Notes under the pieces: model-generated | Told to the model about the DNA's origin: nothing | The model's database searches: none | The model's input: the letters and a program-made list of their open reading frames with translations, nothing else | Assembly (NCBI RefSeq): GCF_013410115.1 | Contig: NZ_JACCCV010000001.1 | Location: forward strand, 1,178,001 to 1,242,000 | Length of the DNA stretch: 64,000 nt | Direction: 5' to 3' | From: Tunturiibacter gelidiferens | GTDB lineage: Bacteria; Acidobacteriota; Terriglobia; Terriglobales; Acidobacteriaceae | Position numbers and translations under genes: made by a program | In this document: piece after piece, positions 56,302 to 64,000 of the stretch | Position numbering within the stretch: the stretch's first letter is position 1 | Layout of the letters: every line of letters begins with the position of its first letter

Positions 56302-57153
56302 TCAAGATTCGTCTACCTCTGCCGCCCTCCACCCCTTGAACCGCCGCCTCCACCACCCCCTCGGGTACCTATGCTGGCTGATCCCCGTGAACTGCTGGCG
56401 CGCGCTGGCTCCGCTATAAGCGCCGGAACCGCTGCCGAAACCTCCGCCTCCGCGTGACCCACCGCCGCTGGGAACGCTTCGGTTACCGATACGATCTGCG
56501 CCGCCGCTGCCACGATTCATCGCGCTGGGCTGTTGCCGACTAGATCCGCCGCGATCCATCGTGCTCGGCCGTTGCCGGTTGGCGCTGGAGCGATCCATCG
56601 TGCCTGCCTGTTGTCGGCCACCGAACTGCCCCTGGTTCTGACTTGCGTTCGCCTGCCGGCTGGCCATCGAATCGCCCCGGGCAGTGCCGCCATATTGGGT
56701 TGCGGTTGCCCTGTTTGAGTAAGGAGCGCCGCCGCGGTGTTGAGGATTGTGCTGCCAATTGTTGCCTCGCCGGCGGGTAGCTGTGACGGACGGTTGACGT
56801 TTGTCCTATAGGAGTTGTTTACGAACGTATTGTGATGGTTGATGGTGACGTTACTGGTGTGGCCCCATCCACAGTGGTATCCCCAGCCTCCACCCCAGGC
56901 AGCCCCAATGGCCATTCCAACACCAAACGCGCAGCGAGAACCTGGGCCAGCAGCGGGTCAGGATAAGTGCGATGGGAGCCACCAGAGAGTCCAATTGGTC
57001 ATTCGGAATCTTCGCCGCAGCTTGCTCCGGCGGCGAATCTTGCTGGGGCGACGATTGAGCGTATGTCGCCAAATCGCCAGGCAACAAAAGCAGCACGCAA
57101 AGAACCGCGATTACGCCGCGGATGCCCCCAAAGGATGGACTTTCTCGAAGCAC
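56302..57153 (-). pseudogene. DUF3300-family exported protein gene, internally deleted and frameshifted
   Basis: The N-terminal part (GTG about 57153) has a signal peptide ('IAVLCVLLLLPGDLATYAQ') and the DUF3300 start 'PNDQLDSLVAPIAL', after which a shift hides 'YPDPLLAQVLAA'. The sequence then jumps directly to the family's C-terminal region: 'MAIGAAWGGGWGYHCGWGH' and 'NVTINHHNTFVNN'. Most of the central domain (probably 200 or more residues) is gone. A further shift separates the last, Gln/Arg/Gly-rich part ('SAMNRGSGGADRIGN', 'SGGGSRGGGGFGSGSG'). It lies just upstream of the broken DUF2950 gene on the same strand. Confidence 0.75.
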
Positions 57154-57252
57154 TCTCACTTTTATGATCTGGCAGCCTTTCTCGTAAGCATTCTCGGAGA
57201 CCGTGCCCTCGGTCGTTACAATTCGATCGATCGCCAATCCATCACATCGCAA

Positions 57253-57525
57253 AAGAGCTGCTAAGGCTCCTCAACGGCAGCGCTGATTAACTCTAAGTTG
57301 TAACCGCCAATGAAACACTCAACTACGGAAGATTAGCTCCGTTCGACATCGATCTCTTGTTGCTTCACTCTATCCAGATCGAAAAAAATGGCTATTGCCA
57401 AAAATACTAGTGCGATAAGTCCAAGCCGTGGGCTCTCAGATCTATCGCTAGCGGTACTGCCGTATTCGCGCGCACAGATCGGGCCTCCGAACAGGCGGAG
57501 GTGAGATACCAGGTATGGAATAACG
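57253..57525 (-). other. Intergenic region with a possible coding remnant
   Basis: A leftward frame ending at TAA 57334-57336 reads 'RLGLIALVFLAIAIFFDLDR' and then VKQQEIDVERS, a plausible membrane-anchored tail, but no ATG or GTG precedes it after the channel gene's stop. It may be a remnant or chance. Confidence 0.2.
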
Positions 57526-58914
57526 TTACGGCTGCCAGCCTCCGCCTAGCGCCTGGTACAACTGGACGTAGTTTTGCATCTCGGCATTCCAGGCCTGCGC
57601 CAACGCCAGCTCCGAAGTGAAATATTGCTGTTGGGTAACGAGCACTTCAAGGAAGCTCGTAACTCCACCCGAAAAACGGACGTTCGCAAGGCGGGCAGTT
57701 TCCTCGTACGTGTTCGTCTGCTCCTCGAGTTTCATCCGAAAGAGTCGAGCCTGGTTATAACCGACCAGGCTGTTGGCTACGTCGCCAAATGCATTCAGAA
57801 CTGTCTGCTTGTAGATCAACTCTGTCTCGGTACGCTGTGCCCATGCGAGATTGTAGGCACTCGTGATCGCACCACCGGCATACAGGGGCTGCAGCACCTC
57901 TCCACCCAGCGACCAGACGGTCGCCGGCCCCTGGAGGAAGCTGGTTAAAGCAGTACTTTGCGCCCCGAACTGGCCCGTCAAAGAGATCTGTGGGAAGAAG
58001 GCCGCCTTGGCCACTCCCACGTTGGCATTCGCCGCAACCAATGCTTCTTCGCTCTGCCGCACATCGGGGCGTCGCTCGAGCAGGGCCGAAGGAAGTCCGG
58101 TGGGCACAGTAGCCAGATGCGGTTGATCGACCAGGTTGAGGCCGCGGGAGATCGGTCCCGGGTTGCGTCCCAGCAAAATACTGATCTGGTTTTCAGATTG
58201 CGCGATGGATTGTTGGCTGCTGATCACCTGAGCTTGAGATTGCTGCAATAGCAGGTTGGCTTGGTACACATCTGTAATCGCGCTGTCGCCACCCTGATAC
58301 TTGATGGTGTTAAGCCGCAAGATGTCATTGTCGGCTGCGACGTTCTTCTGCGCATAATCCAGCTGATCGTCGAACTGTCGCAACTGGAAATAGGCGACCG
58401 CCACGTCGGAGATCAGAGTTGTTTGAACCACGTACCGGGCATAGGTGGTCGCGAGCAACTGCGCACGTGCGGCCTCGGTGGCACGACGGTACTTTCCCCA
58501 GAAGTCCACAATGTAATTCAGTTGAATACTAAGCGAATCCAGAGTCGGTCCGTTCGGAATAATCGCATTACGCTGATAGTTGACACCGCCTGAGCCCGAG
58601 ACGTTGGGCAACTGGTTAGCACGAGTTATCCCTACCACTGCCTGGGCCTGCAGGATGCGGGAGGCGGCGATCTGCATGTCGTAATTATTGGCCAAAGCCT
58701 CCTTAATAAGTGCTCTCAACGCCTCGTCCTGAAAGACCGTCTCCCACTGCATCTCGGCAAATGGCTGTGTTCCCGTTGGATTGGACAGGTCCGGCGCAAC
58801 CCCGCGATACTGATCCGGTGTAACCACCACCGGGCGCTTGTAGTTCGGTCCAACTTTGCAGCCGGCCATCAGTGGCACCAACATAATCGCGGCGAATGGT
58901 CTTATGCCGATCAT
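57526..58914 (-). CDS. RND efflux outer-membrane lipoprotein channel (NodT/OprM family)
   Basis: A 462-residue TolC-like outer-membrane factor. The lipobox 'MLVPLMAGCKVGPNYKRP' with C19 predicts lipid attachment. Two OEP repeats follow ('ALANNYDMQIAASRILQAQA', 'NVGVAKAAFFPQISLTGQFG'), typical of the 12-strand barrel and long coiled-coil tunnel. It starts at ATG 58914, overlapping the pump gene stop by 4 bases; a frame open to 59112 is not used. With the pump and adaptor it forms a tripartite exporter. Confidence 0.93.
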   Translation of the reverse strand: MIGIRPFAAIMLVPLMAGCKVGPNYKRPVVVTPDQYRGVAPDLSNPTGTQPFAEMQWETVFQDEALRALIKEALANNYDMQIAASRILQAQAVVGITRANQLPNVSGSGGVNYQRNAIIPNGPTLDSLSIQLNYIVDFWGKYRRATEAARAQLLATTYARYVVQTTLISDVAVAYFQLRQFDDQLDYAQKNVAADNDILRLNTIKYQGGDSAITDVYQANLLLQQSQAQVISSQQSIAQSENQISILLGRNPGPISRGLNLVDQPHLATVPTGLPSALLERRPDVRQSEEALVAANANVGVAKAAFFPQISLTGQFGAQSTALTSFLQGPATVWSLGGEVLQPLYAGGAITSAYNLAWAQRTETELIYKQTVLNAFGDVANSLVGYNQARLFRMKLEEQTNTYEETARLANVRFSGGVTSFLEVLVTQQQYFTSELALAQAWNAEMQNYVQLYQALGGGWQP

Positions 58915-61900
58915 TGTGGAGTGCCTTTCGAAATAGGTTCGTGAATCGCTTCCGGCTCCTTCTTTTTGCCGAAGCGATTGCCGAAACGCTCGACGACATC
59001 GAAGGAAACAGGAATAAAGAAGACTGCAAGCAGCGAAGCCGCCAGCATGCCGCCAATCACTACCGTTCCCAACACCTGCCTGGAGATTGCACCCGCACCT
59101 GAAGCCGTCCATAGGGGAACGCAGCCAAGGATGAAGGCAAACGCGGTCATCAGGATTGGTCGCAGCCTTAGCTTCGCGCCAGAGAGCGCCGCATCGATCA
59201 AGGACTTGCCGCCCTCGTACTCAGCCTTTGCAAACTCAACGATGAGGATGGCGTTCTTGGCCGACAGCCCGATCAGCATAACTAGGCCAATCTGCGCATA
59301 AACGTTATTGTCGAGCCGTCGCAGATAAAGCGCAGCGAACGCTCCAAAGACAGCGATTGGAACGCCCAACAGAACACTGAGTGGCAGCGTCCAGCTCTCA
59401 TACTGCGCGGCCATGATCAGAAACACGATAAAGAAGGACAGCCCGAAGACGACGGCCGGACTGACTCCTTGAGCCGCCTTCACCTCCTGATAAGACATGC
59501 CCAGATAGTCGAAGCCCATCTGGCTTGGCATCGTCTTTTTGAAGACATCTTCCAACGCCGCAATTGCCTGGGACGAACTGTAGCCAGGGGCGGCCGAACC
59601 GTTGATCTGGACACATTGGAATTGGTTGTACTTCATGATGAATTCGGGTCCGCTGCGTGGTACGTTTCCCGTCAGCGTACTCAGAGGCACCATCTCTCCG
59701 CTGCCGTTGGTCACATAAAATTTGCCCAGGTTGTCTGCTGAGGTTCGATAATTACCCTCCGCTTGGATATAGACCTGCCATTGGCGACCAAAACGGTTGA
59801 AATAGTTCACGAGGGATCCGCCCATAAACGTCTGCAGTGTCTGGTATACATTTGCCAGGTTTACTTGTTGAGTAAGCACCTTTTCCTGGTCCACAGTAAT
59901 TCCCACCTGCGGCACTCCAAATAGTGCCGTGGTCATCACACCAGCCAACTCCGGGCGTTTGCGGGCCTCCGCCATGAACACTTCGGCGTTCTTCGCGAGG
60001 AACTCAATCGGACTGCCGGAGCGGTCTTCCAGAACAAAGGTGAATCCACCCGATGTTCCGACGCCAGGAATTGCCGGAGGCGGGAAGGCAAAAGCTATCC
60101 CCGAAGTAACTCTGGACAGCGCGCCCATCAGGTGCCGCTTGATTCCGAGGTAGCTTTCCTCAGGAGTCTTACGCTCTTCCCAATTTTTGAACGAGACGAA
60201 GAAGAAGGAACTGTAAGTGGTATTGACGCCACTCAACATGCTGTAGCCAATCACCGAGCTGACGTTCTCAACACCCGGGGTATCTAACATGATCTTCTCA
60301 ACCACCTTCGACGCCTCTGAAGTACGGTCTAGGGACGCCGCGTTCGGCAGTTGAAGTCCGCCATACATATAGCCCTGATCTTCATCCGGAAGAAAGCCTC
60401 CCGGTGTCTTATGCCCAAAGTAGCCCGCTCCGACTACAAAGACCAGCAAGAGTAGAAATGCGAAACCCGCCTTGTGGATAAGGTGTTTGCAAGTATTGAC
60501 ATATCCATCTGTGACTCTGCCAAAGACGCGATTGAATCCGCGAAAGAACGCCCCCAGCGGGCCGCGAGACTCTTTCCTTGGCCGCAACAACATTGCCGAT
60601 AGGGCGGGGCTAAGCGTTAGCGCATTGAAAGCCGAGAAGGCGACCGACACCGCGATCGTGACGGCGAACTGCTGATAAAGCCGACCTGTAATACCAGGAA
60701 TGAATGCGGTCGGCACAAACACTGCAGCCAGAATCAGCGCAATCGCTACCACCGGGCCGCCGACTTCTTCCATCGCCTTGATCGTCGCGTCATGTGGCGT
60801 CATGCCGTGTTCGATGTGGTGCTCAACCGCCTCGACGACGACGATAGCGTCATCGACCACCAGCCCAATTGCGAGCACTAAACCAAACAGCGAAAGCGTA
60901 TTGATCGAAAAACCCAGCAACGGAAAGATCATGAAGGTACCGACCAGCGAAACCGGAACCGCCAGCAGCGGGATAAGCGTGGCCCTCCACCCCTGTAGAA
61001 AAATGTAGACCACAAGGATGACCAGCCCTAATGCTTCCAGCAGAGTATGCTCGATCTCCTTGATCCCGGCAGTCACTGCGAGCGTCGTGTCGAGCGCAAC
61101 AATATAGTCGAGGTCTTCGGGAAAGCGGGTCTTCGACTCCAGCATCAACGCACGAACTCCGGCGGCAGTCGCGACCGCGTTTGCGCCGGGGGCTTGGTAG
61201 ACCGCCACCAGCGCTGCGGGCTTGCCGTTTAGACGGCCAATCATGTTGTAGTTCTGCGCTCCCAACTCCACGCGTGCAACGTCCTTCAAGCGCAAAATGC
61301 CTTCGCCGGCCCTTGCCCGAACGATGATCTCGCCAAAATCCTCCGCAGAAGGAAGGCGACCGGGAGCGCGCACCGTATACGTGAACTGCTGACCCGGCGG
61401 AGCGGGATTGCCGCCGATCTGCCCCGCAGGATTCACATTGTTCTGGGCCTGGATCGCGCTGATGATCTCCGGAACGGTGATCTTGAGGTTCGCCAGTTTG
61501 TCCGGATTGACCCAGCACCTCATTGCATACTGGCCAGCGCCGAAGACAGATACCGAAGCGACTCCAGGCACCCGCGTCAGCGCGTCGTTCAAATTGATCG
61601 TGGCATAGTTCGCCAGAAAGATGTTGTCATAGCTGCCCTTCGGGGAGCTGAGGTCGATCAGCATCAACGGTGCCGCTGTGGACTTCTGCACCGTTATGCC
61701 CTGGTTCAGCACTGCGCTCGGCAGCTGTGAGTTGGCCTGCGAGGCACGCATCTGGGTCAGAATTTGGTCAGTGCTCGCCTCCGTGTCTATGCCGAAGTCC
61801 ACCGTCAGCGTCATCTGCCCATTGCTGGCGTTCAGCGAGTACATGTAGTTCATCTTGTCGACGCCCGACATCTGCTGCTCAATCGGGGTCGCTACGGATT

Positions 61901-62075
61901 GCGCGACTGTCTGGGCGTCGGCACCAGTGAAGTTGCCTATGACCTGGATCTGCGGGTCCGCAATATTGGGAAACTGGGAAGTTGGAAGTCCCAACATCGA
62001 AACAATGCCGGCGATGACCATCAAGATCGAAATCACAATCGCGACGATCGGTCGATTAATAAAAAATTTGGACAT
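58911..62075 (-). CDS. RND multidrug efflux pump (AcrB/MexF-like, HAE1)
   Basis: A 1054-residue inner-membrane pump, starting 'MSKFFINRPIVAIVISILM' as HAE1 pumps do. It has 12 membrane helices in two halves with large periplasmic loops. Helix 4 holds the proton-relay pair in 'GLVVDDAIVVVEAVEHHI'; the second half has 'AVFGAFAALYLRRLDNNVYA' and 'IGLSAKNAILIVEFAKAEYE'. Length and motifs are those of proton-driven drug exporters (antibiotics, dyes, solvents). It is the middle gene of the operon, two bases after the adaptor gene and overlapping the channel gene. Confidence 0.96.
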   Translation of the reverse strand: MSKFFINRPIVAIVISILMVIAGIVSMLGLPTSQFPNIADPQIQVIGNFTGADAQTVAQSVATPIEQQMSGVDKMNYMYSLNASNGQMTLTVDFGIDTEASTDQILTQMRASQANSQLPSAVLNQGITVQKSTAAPLMLIDLSSPKGSYDNIFLANYATINLNDALTRVPGVASVSVFGAGQYAMRCWVNPDKLANLKITVPEIISAIQAQNNVNPAGQIGGNPAPPGQQFTYTVRAPGRLPSAEDFGEIIVRARAGEGILRLKDVARVELGAQNYNMIGRLNGKPAALVAVYQAPGANAVATAAGVRALMLESKTRFPEDLDYIVALDTTLAVTAGIKEIEHTLLEALGLVILVVYIFLQGWRATLIPLLAVPVSLVGTFMIFPLLGFSINTLSLFGLVLAIGLVVDDAIVVVEAVEHHIEHGMTPHDATIKAMEEVGGPVVAIALILAAVFVPTAFIPGITGRLYQQFAVTIAVSVAFSAFNALTLSPALSAMLLRPRKESRGPLGAFFRGFNRVFGRVTDGYVNTCKHLIHKAGFAFLLLLVFVVGAGYFGHKTPGGFLPDEDQGYMYGGLQLPNAASLDRTSEASKVVEKIMLDTPGVENVSSVIGYSMLSGVNTTYSSFFFVSFKNWEERKTPEESYLGIKRHLMGALSRVTSGIAFAFPPPAIPGVGTSGGFTFVLEDRSGSPIEFLAKNAEVFMAEARKRPELAGVMTTALFGVPQVGITVDQEKVLTQQVNLANVYQTLQTFMGGSLVNYFNRFGRQWQVYIQAEGNYRTSADNLGKFYVTNGSGEMVPLSTLTGNVPRSGPEFIMKYNQFQCVQINGSAAPGYSSSQAIAALEDVFKKTMPSQMGFDYLGMSYQEVKAAQGVSPAVVFGLSFFIVFLIMAAQYESWTLPLSVLLGVPIAVFGAFAALYLRRLDNNVYAQIGLVMLIGLSAKNAILIVEFAKAEYEGGKSLIDAALSGAKLRLRPILMTAFAFILGCVPLWTASGAGAISRQVLGTVVIGGMLAASLLAVFFIPVSFDVVERFGNRFGKKKEPEAIHEPISKGTPQ

Positions 62076-62077
62076 GG

Positions 62078-63307
62078 TCAGTTGCCCTCAGCCTCGGACG
62101 CAACGACGTATGGCTTGGGGGTGACCGGCGTACCTTGGCGGACCTTCATGAAGCCCTGGACAATAATCTTCTCTCCAGGCTTCAGCCCCTCTGTCACGAT
62201 CCAATTCGGTCCGACTCGTTCTCCGACCTTGACCGGACGAAACATGGCTTTGTTCTCCGGGCTGACGACAACAACCTGATACATCGACTGGACTTCAATG
62301 ACCGCCGCCTGTGGGACCAGCAGGGCATGCTCGTTTGTTCCGGTTTCAATACGAACGTTGCCAAAACCGCCCGGGCGCAGGATGCCGTCCTTGTTGGGAA
62401 ACTCTGCTGCAATCTGGATCGTGCCGGTCTGCGATGCGATCTCCCGATTGACCAGAACGATCTTGCCCTTTGCCGGAAAAGTGGTCCCGTTCGTCTGTAT
62501 GAACTCGATCGGAATAGGTTTTCCTTGTGCTCTGCCCCCTCGGACCAAATGCGCGATCGCCTGTGCTCTGCCAAGATAGTCGCTTTCGCTGATATTGAAG
62601 TATGCACGGATCGGATTCACCTGGGAGACAGTCGTCATCTTGGTTGCAGTGCCCACCAGGTCGCCAACGTTCGAATTCGAGACGCCGGCCAGGCCATCGA
62701 TGGGAGATACGACCTTGGTCCAGGACAGATTCAACTCAGACTGGACCATGCTTGCCTTCGCCGCATTGACCTGCGCCGTCGTCGCCGCCAGGTTAGATAT
62801 GTCAGTGTCCAGTTGCTTTTGCGGAATAGCATGCTGTTCAGCGAGTGGGCGGTCCCGCGTGACGTTGTTTTCCGCTTCGGTTTGCTGCGCAACTGCGACC
62901 GCTACCTGCGCCTTCGCCTGGTCGAGACTGGCGACAAACGGGCGGGGATCGATCTCATAAAGTAGTTGCCCTTTGTGGACGAAAAAACCCTCCTGATAGT
63001 CACGCTTCAGCAGATATCCCTGCACTTTGGGAGTAATATCCGCATTGACCTGGCCGTTCAGCTGAGCCACCCATTCCTCATAGATAGGAACATCCCGTTC
63101 CACCACGTCACTGACTTCGACCTCGGGGGGCTTCGGCGGCGGCCCGGCTTCCTTCTTCTCCTCACAACCGCCGCCGGCCATCAGTAGGCACATACCCACA
63201 ACAATCGAGACGATATCGAAGCCGCGGCTCCGCCTACCTGGCCAAAAGAACATCTCAAGCTTGCCTGTGTGTAAGGGAAAGCTCCGAACCATAGGTCGCG
63301 CTCCCAT
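62078..63307 (-). CDS. RND efflux periplasmic adaptor (membrane-fusion protein)
   Basis: A 409-residue adaptor of the AcrA/MexE type. A hydrophobic segment 'IVSIVVGMCLLMAGGGCEEK' includes a possible lipobox Cys, so it may be lipid-anchored. Domains in order: first half-lipoyl ('EWVAQLNGQVNADITPKV', 'GYLLKRDYQEGFFVHKGQLL'), alpha-hairpin ('SLDQAKAQVAVAVAQQTEAE'), second half-lipoyl ('VVSPIDGLAGVSNSNVGDLV') and beta-barrel ('ETGTNEHALLVPQAAVIEVQ'). The start ATG 63307 has AGGAG 8 bases upstream. It heads the three-gene operon; no local repressor gene is adjacent. Confidence 0.94.
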   Translation of the reverse strand: MGARPMVRSFPLHTGKLEMFFWPGRRSRGFDIVSIVVGMCLLMAGGGCEEKKEAGPPPKPPEVEVSDVVERDVPIYEEWVAQLNGQVNADITPKVQGYLLKRDYQEGFFVHKGQLLYEIDPRPFVASLDQAKAQVAVAVAQQTEAENNVTRDRPLAEQHAIPQKQLDTDISNLAATTAQVNAAKASMVQSELNLSWTKVVSPIDGLAGVSNSNVGDLVGTATKMTTVSQVNPIRAYFNISESDYLGRAQAIAHLVRGGRAQGKPIPIEFIQTNGTTFPAKGKIVLVNREIASQTGTIQIAAEFPNKDGILRPGGFGNVRIETGTNEHALLVPQAAVIEVQSMYQVVVVSPENKAMFRPVKVGERVGPNWIVTEGLKPGEKIIVQGFMKVRQGTPVTPKPYVVASEAEGN

Positions 63308-63750
63308 CGTTTTCTCCTCGCCGGACTTGCCCGAGCTATCACCGATATAGTGTTGCCCGCTTTATATCTCATCTCAATCAACGGCACGACTAGCAGTATT
63401 GCTAGGCCCGAATCCACATTTCTTCGTTGAATGAGATCTGAAGAATGAAAACGGTCTGAAATCCTCAGGAGCAAATGGCCGAGCAGAGGAAATATGAGAG
63501 AGGTATCATTGCCGGTCGCGACAAGTTAGTGGCGGATAGCACTGAGACAGGCGACCGGCATGAGAACACAGCTAATGCGCCAACCGCCAGGCCCATCGTC
63601 GGCAAACACTGGCGCCTTCGGGCGCCTGGCTTCCGCCGATCTCGTTGCTGCCCTTTAGAGCTTCTTGCGAAAGCGATTGCCCTGTAGTCGCAGTGTGCAG
63701 GAGTGACCGCTGTTTGAACAACCCTTTGCAATAAGCAAGGATGGTGGACG
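63308..63750. other. Intergenic region between divergent efflux operon and glgX-like gene
   Basis: No gene is supported. A short GGCGCC-TTCG-GGCGCC hairpin is at 63611-63626. Promoters for the efflux operon (leftward) and the debranching gene (rightward) should be here. Confidence 0.4.
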
Positions 63751-64000
63751 ATGCAAATCGGCTATGATCGCAAATCTAACACTCCGAACTCGGAGCAGGT
63801 TTTATCGGCTACGGGACACACTGCGCCGTTAGGCGCCACGGTGGTGCAGGGTGGAGTCAACTTCAGCCTGTACTCCCGTAGATCGACACAAGTAGATCTA
63901 CTGCTTTTCGACAGCGAGGATGGGCCGCCTTCCCGAATCCTCTGTCTCGATCCGTTGGCCAACCGCACATACCACTACTGGCACGTATTCGTACCTGGAT
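63751..64000 (+). CDS. glgX: Glycogen debranching enzyme (GlgX-like), 3' end outside window
   Basis: The first 83 residues of a GH13-family enzyme from ATG 63751. After a short leader, 'SATGHTAPLGATVVQGGVNF' and 'SLYSRRSTQVDLLLFD' are the N-terminal CBM48-like start of GlgX/isoamylase-type debranching enzymes, followed by 'RTYHYWHVFVPG' as in that domain. The catalytic barrel lies beyond the window. GlgX hydrolyses alpha-1,6 branches of phosphorylase-limit glycogen. TreX or isoamylase is an equally possible name within the group. Confidence 0.8.
   Translation, partial: MQIGYDRKSNTPNSEQVLSATGHTAPLGATVVQGGVNFSLYSRRSTQVDLLLFDSEDGPPSRILCLDPLANRTYHYWHVFVPG

Noticed and set aside
63475..63687. Small + strand frame (70 aa) before the debranching gene
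   Set aside because: The GAGCAA before ATG is a weak ribosome-binding site, the second half crosses a hairpin, and no motif is present.

Overview
The window looks like a chromosomal segment of a soil-type Acidobacteriota, most likely family Acidobacteriaceae (Edaphobacter/Granulicella/Terriglobus-like). This is inferred from an Oar-like TonB receptor with an N-terminal carboxypeptidase-regulatory domain and no SusD partner, a B12-dependent ribonucleotide reductase, many Tat-exported enzymes, and structured intergenic repeats that I associate with this family. No rRNA, tRNA or CRISPR array was seen.

Layout. 1-7.2 kb: the tail of a cupin-like oxygenase, a CorA Mg transporter, a coupled thioredoxin-like / carbonic anhydrase / bestrophin set, an HNH nuclease and a GT-C glycosyltransferase. 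7.5-11.3 kb: nrdJ with a likely NrdR box and promoter, flanked on both sides by an 11-base motif. 11.3-14.5 kb: a decayed zone with an inactive IS3-family element and gene remnants. 14.5-18 kb: a histidine kinase / response regulator / SpoIIE phosphatase operon. 18.1-18.8 kb: an integrase remnant and another gene remnant.

18.8-45.5 kb is the most coherent part, a sugar-catabolism and glycan-utilisation island. Two divergent operons encode a non-phosphorylating L-fucose pathway: FucP-like permease, fuconolactonase-type amidohydrolase and Gfo/Idh oxidoreductase on one side; fuconate dehydratase, SDR, FAH-family hydrolase and an IclR regulator on the other. Next come an SSS symporter, a TonB receptor, a GH95 alpha-L-fucosidase, a GH36 alpha-galactosidase and an SGNH hydrolase. 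A translationally coupled operon follows (clan GH-D glycosidase, Tat-exported alkaline-phosphatase-superfamily protein, unknown 407-residue protein), then a LacI regulator and a GH27 enzyme with two tandem carbohydrate-binding-like modules. Nearly identical operator-like sequences lie between lacI and the glycosidase operon and just after the TonB receptor promoter, so the two transcription units probably form one LacI regulon. The enzyme set implies a substrate carrying alpha-L-fucose and alpha-D-galactose (inference).

45.8-50 kb: small NTF2/SnoaL-like, DUF1330 and DinB-type genes and a decayed DUF4238 gene, interspersed with six copies of a hairpin repeat whose stems vary in a compensatory way. 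50.4-54.3 kb: an OmpA-family protein and NarX/NarL-type signalling genes. 54.3-57.3 kb: a gene-poor zone with co-decayed DUF2950 and DUF3300 genes. 57.5-63.3 kb: a complete RND efflux operon (periplasmic adaptor, pump, outer-membrane channel). The right edge enters a glycogen-debranching enzyme gene.
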